Below, in pieces: positions 6,581 through 7,898 of a stretch of 7,898 nucleotides of DNA (its first letter is position 1; each line of letters begins with the position of its first letter). The position numbers were made by a program, and so were the translations under genes. The stretch spans positions 1-7,898 of the forward strand of contig JAIRSQ010000213.1 in the NCBI GenBank assembly GCA_031255395.1, written 5' to 3'. The DNA comes from Spirochaetaceae bacterium. GTDB taxonomy: Bacteria > Spirochaetota > Spirochaetia > Treponematales > Breznakiellaceae. The notes below the pieces were generated by a model. That model saw only the letters and a program-made list of their open reading frames with translations, searched no databases and was not told where the DNA came from.

Positions 6581-6639
6581 TCAAATATTATCATATCGGA
6601 AATATTATTTCCGGATTCGACGGTGTCGAAAATATTTGA
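6581..6639. repeat. Three-arm (cloverleaf-like) inverted-repeat element
   Basis: An outer 9-bp stem TCAAATATT (6581-6589) / AATATTTGA (6631-6639) encloses two further perfect hairpins. The first is CGGAAAT-ATT-ATTTCCG (6597-6613) and the second TTCGAC-GGT-GTCGAA (6616-6630). The second hairpin abuts the outer stem and only 2 bases separate the two inner hairpins, giving a compact 59-nt three-way junction on either strand. It could be a small mobile repeat, a structured RNA or a cruciform site. I do not recognise it as tRNA or any known RNA. Confidence 0.4.
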
Positions 6640-6753
6640 TTATATTCTCAACAATAATAGAGTCGTTTAGAAACATTAGTTACTAAATAAAAACCGTTAA
6701 AAAACAGAAAAATTCAAATCCTTTTTCAATAATTGTTAGAAAAACCACCAGGC

Positions 6754-6771
6754 TGTCGGACAAGTCCGATA
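6754..6771. repeat. Inverted repeat TCGGAC-AA-GTCCGA
   Basis: TCGGAC (6756-6761) and GTCCGA (6764-6769) are exact complements with a 2-base centre. A G-T and a T-A pair extend the arms to 8 bp. The element lies in noncoding DNA with no nearby gene start. It may be a repeat-family fragment. Confidence 0.4.
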
Positions 6772-6852
6772 CATTAGTATTAAGAACGAGCAAAACGGCG
6801 TATAACAATGACTGCCTGCGCTTCGCCGCTAAAGCGGTTCGGCCTTCCGTGT

Positions 6853-6887
6853 GCGGGTTGCGCCTCCGGACGACTCGCAACCCCCGC
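6853..6887. repeat. Imperfect GC-rich inverted repeat
   Basis: GGGTTGC (6855-6861) pairs with GCAACCC (6877-6883) over a 15-nt loop that itself contains the palindrome TCCGGA. GC pairs flank it beyond a 2-base bulge. It lies between AT-rich palindromes and the heptamer repeat; no T tract follows. Confidence 0.35.
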
Positions 6888-6910
6888 TTGCCCCTCCTCG
6901 CCTTATCCCT

Positions 6911-6945
6911 TTCATCCTTCGTACTTCATCCTTCATACTTCGCCC
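6911..6945. repeat. Tandem heptamer repeat, five units
   Basis: Successive 7-base units read TTCATCC, TTCGTAC, TTCATCC, TTCATAC and TTCGCCC. Seen as 14-mers, the first two (6911-6924 and 6925-6938) differ at one base. It ends 3 bases before the TTGACG of the promoter-like site, so copy-number change would alter the sequence just upstream of it. Confidence 0.6.
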
Positions 6946-6947
6946 CC

Positions 6948-6976
6948 TTGACGCACTACGGCCATTGTGTTAAACT
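6948..6976 (+). promoter_or_regulatory. Sigma-70-like promoter candidate with extended -10
   Basis: TTGACG (6948-6953, 5 of 6) is followed after exactly 17 bases by TAAACT (6971-6976, 4 of 6), with TGT directly before it as an extended -10. Transcription would start near 6983 and run into the C17 tract. No established gene follows until the lipoprotein at 7572, so it may be an orphan promoter. Confidence 0.35.
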
Positions 6977-7028
6977 AACGGTATGTTGAAGCCGGCGGTT
7001 GCCGAAAAGCGGCCTGTTAAAAGCACCA

Positions 7029-7045
7029 CCCCCCCCCCCCCCCCC
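7029..7045. repeat. Homopolymeric tract of 17 C
   Basis: An uninterrupted run of 17 cytosines (G17 on the minus strand) is followed by T and four more C. Tracts of this length are strongly slippage-prone. It lies about 45 bases downstream of the predicted transcription start of the 6948-6976 promoter and inside a short open frame that begins with ATG at 6983 and ends with TGA at 7070-7072. The exact length in an assembly is unreliable for such runs. Confidence 0.85.
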
Positions 7046-7076
7046 TCCCCATCCTATAAAAAGTGCGGTTGACCGG

Positions 7077-7093
7077 GGTTCGTCTAACGAACC
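7077..7093. repeat. Perfect 7-bp hairpin
   Basis: GGTTCGT (7077-7083) and ACGAACC (7087-7093) pair around a CTA loop, 31 bases after the C tract. It is followed by AAAA on the plus strand, so it is not a plus-strand terminator. Confidence 0.4.
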
Positions 7094-7170
7094 AAAAGCG
7101 GGCAAAAACGCTCTGATTCTTAAACCATTCGCCTCATTCTTTGATATTAAGGCTACGTTTGACGGGATAC

Positions 7171-7238
7171 GATTCTTCGCTGTACATGACGGCATTTTTC
7201 GCCGCGCCGAGTGCAAAATGAACCGGCAGCGAAGAATC
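7171..7238. repeat. Long inverted repeat of the GATTCTTCGC dispersed-repeat type
   Basis: GATTCTTCGCTG (7171-7182) and CAGCGAAGAATC (7227-7238) are exact 12-bp complements. Inside them CGG (7190-7192) pairs with CCG (7223-7225), and CATTTT (7193-7198) pairs with AAAATG (7215-7220), making an extended 68-nt hairpin with a 16-nt loop. The ends match a very common intergenic bacterial repeat (GGATTCTTCGCT ... AGCGAAGAATCC), recognised from memory. Its presence argues that the open frames crossing 6999-7298 are not genes. Confidence 0.6.
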
Positions 7239-7508
7239 CGACTTGCGTCTATGGATGCAGGGGCAGGGAGACGAGAAGGAGGTGTTACAGAAATATAGAC
7301 TTATACGGACATGCGCGTGCGGGCATGAATGCCGTACAACGCGGAAAGCGTTCCATAAAAGCGGCCGTTGGCTGCGGGAACCGCCGCGAAAAGCGGGACT
7401 GTTACGACAGGGGTCGTATACAGAAAGTTATGCGAAACGCGCCCTGAAATTTTCGGAAAGCATCGGAGCGCTGCCGTCCGTGACGGCGCAAAAGCGTTTT
7501 TCGGAAAT

Positions 7509-7537
7509 TTGGAGGTTCGTAAAACCAAACGCATAAT
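7509..7537 (+). promoter_or_regulatory. Candidate promoter of the lipoprotein gene
   Basis: TTGGAG (7509-7514, 4 of 6) and CATAAT (7532-7537, 5 of 6) stand exactly 17 bases apart. Transcription would begin near 7544, giving a short leader of about 28 nt that starts with the 7542-7559 hairpin. Confidence 0.4.
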
Positions 7538-7541
7538 TTGA

Positions 7542-7559
7542 AACTTTGTTGCCAAAGTT
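7542..7559 (+). promoter_or_regulatory. Leader hairpin directly before the lipoprotein ribosome binding site
   Basis: AACTTTG (7542-7548) and CAAAGTT (7553-7559) form a perfect 7-bp stem with a TTGC loop, ending one base before AGGAG (7561-7565). If the promoter at 7509-7537 is right, this is a 5'-terminal stem-loop that could stabilise the mRNA. It leaves the ribosome binding site free. Confidence 0.4.
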
Positions 7560-7571
7560 AAGGAGAAAAAT

Positions 7572-7889
7572 ATGGCAAACAAAAAATTATTGGGAATAGC
7601 GGCGGTTATGCTGGTATTCAGTTTTGTGCTTAGTGGTTGTGCTTCGACTCCGCCTGAACCCATTGTTGGTCAGACTCCATTTCTTTGAACTTGGACCGCT
7701 GGAATTCATGGAACGATAGTTTTCAATGCCGATGGAACAGGCAAACAGGCAGGTGCAAAATTTACTTATACGGAAGATGGAAATACGGCCCAGGTAAAAG
7801 CTGGTTTTATTATTAAAGCGACAGTAACCGCAATAATAAACGGTGATAATCTTATTTTTCAAGGTGTTACATTTAAGAAAAAAGATTGA
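7572..7889 (+). pseudogene. Small lipoprotein gene interrupted by one in-frame TGA
   Basis: ATG at 7572 follows AGGAG (7561-7565) at a 6-nt spacing. It starts a classic lipoprotein signal: MANKK, a hydrophobic core, and lipobox L20-S-G-C23, then ASTPPEP. After codon 38 an in-frame TGA (7686-7688) stops it. The same frame then runs open for 66 codons to TGA at 7887-7889 and reads as coherent protein: TWTAGIHGTIVFNADGTG, then TYTEDGN, INGDNLIFQGV and a KKKD end. This is the beta-strand pattern of small lipocalin-like or GTW-type secreted proteins. The position of the stop fits a GGA-to-TGA change (LGTW to L-stop-TW), one base. A selenocysteine reading is unlikely: no strong hairpin follows, and Gly fits the motif better. 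Function is unknown; if intact it would be a lipid-anchored 105-aa protein. A recent nonsense mutation or a sequencing error are the main options. Confidence 0.7.
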
Positions 7890-7898
7890 AAAGCAGTT

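Larger units (their letters stand above)
6498..7571. other. About 1.07 kb without a convincing gene; repeat-rich intergenic DNA
   Basis: The first 200 bases are very AT-rich and packed with palindromes. From about 6800 the sequence turns GC-rich with a tandem heptamer, a promoter-like site, a C17 tract and a long inverted repeat. Open frames of 60-100 codons exist on both strands, but none has a ribosome binding site at the right distance from a start codon together with a recognisable domain. Several are interrupted by the inverted repeats. It may be a mosaic of dispersed repeats and gene debris; the elements I can define are listed separately. Confidence 0.6.

Noticed and set aside
6683..6880. 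65-codon minus-strand frame with hydrophobic C-terminal half
   Set aside because: It spans two inverted repeats and an abrupt GC change, has no ribosome binding site, and the hydrophobic half comes from A-rich noncoding DNA.
6999..7298. 99-codon plus-strand frame starting at TTG with a poly-proline run
   Set aside because: The proline run is only the C tract, the start has no ribosome binding site, and the frame crosses the long dispersed inverted repeat. Kept only as part of the phase-variation question.
7282..7536. 84-codon plus-strand frame ending WRFVKPNA, with an AAGGAGG-like site at 7276-7282 and a CxCGxEC motif
   Set aside because: The Shine-Dalgarno-like site overlaps the only candidate GTG and no start codon stands 5-9 bases beyond it. 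The Cys cluster alone does not identify a transposase zinc finger, and I recognise no family.
7686..7688. Selenocysteine reading of the lipoprotein TGA
   Set aside because: Only a weak TGAA/TTCA pairing is seen downstream, with no stable apical stem at SECIS distance, and glycine fits the motif at that position.

Overview
The window looks like chromosomal DNA from a spirochaete, most likely a Treponema-like host-associated species. The evidence is moderate and partly from memory: the N-terminal style of the RlmE protein, a short LSGC-type lipoprotein, a long spirochaete-flavoured exported protein of unknown function, and GC-moderate genes separated by long, repeat-rich gaps. No gene in it identifies the taxon on its own. 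TGA ends several intact genes, so the ordinary bacterial code applies.

The left half (1-4717) is gene-dense. It opens with the 3' end of a GT4-type glycosyltransferase. A gap with a palindromic repeat follows, then a probable minus-strand operon: a trans-polyprenyl diphosphate synthase followed 41-53 bp later by an AT-rich CDP-alcohol phosphatidyltransferase. Diverging from the synthase is rlmE, a 23S rRNA 2'-O-methyltransferase gene. Its 3' end overlaps by 17 bp the 3' end of a convergent 606-codon gene for a membrane-anchored protein I do not recognise.

Diverging from that gene is uxaC (uronate isomerase, 4945-6351), complete, with an excellent ribosome binding site and all expected active-site residues. 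It is the only catabolic gene in view and points to use of galacturonate or glucuronate from plant polymers. No other hexuronate gene lies beside it here.

From 6352 to 7571 there is no convincing intact gene. The stretch holds a GC hairpin after uxaC, a probable protein-gene remnant, several palindromes including a three-arm foldable element, a heptamer tandem repeat, a promoter-like site, a 17-base C tract and a long inverted repeat of the dispersed GATTCTTCGC type. The window ends with a small lipoprotein gene (7572-7889) with a good ribosome binding site and lipobox, broken by one in-frame TGA. I see no phage, CRISPR, toxin-antitoxin or intact transposase gene. The most interesting leads are the TGA-interrupted lipoprotein, the C17 tract just downstream of a promoter-like site, and the folded palindrome cluster after uxaC.
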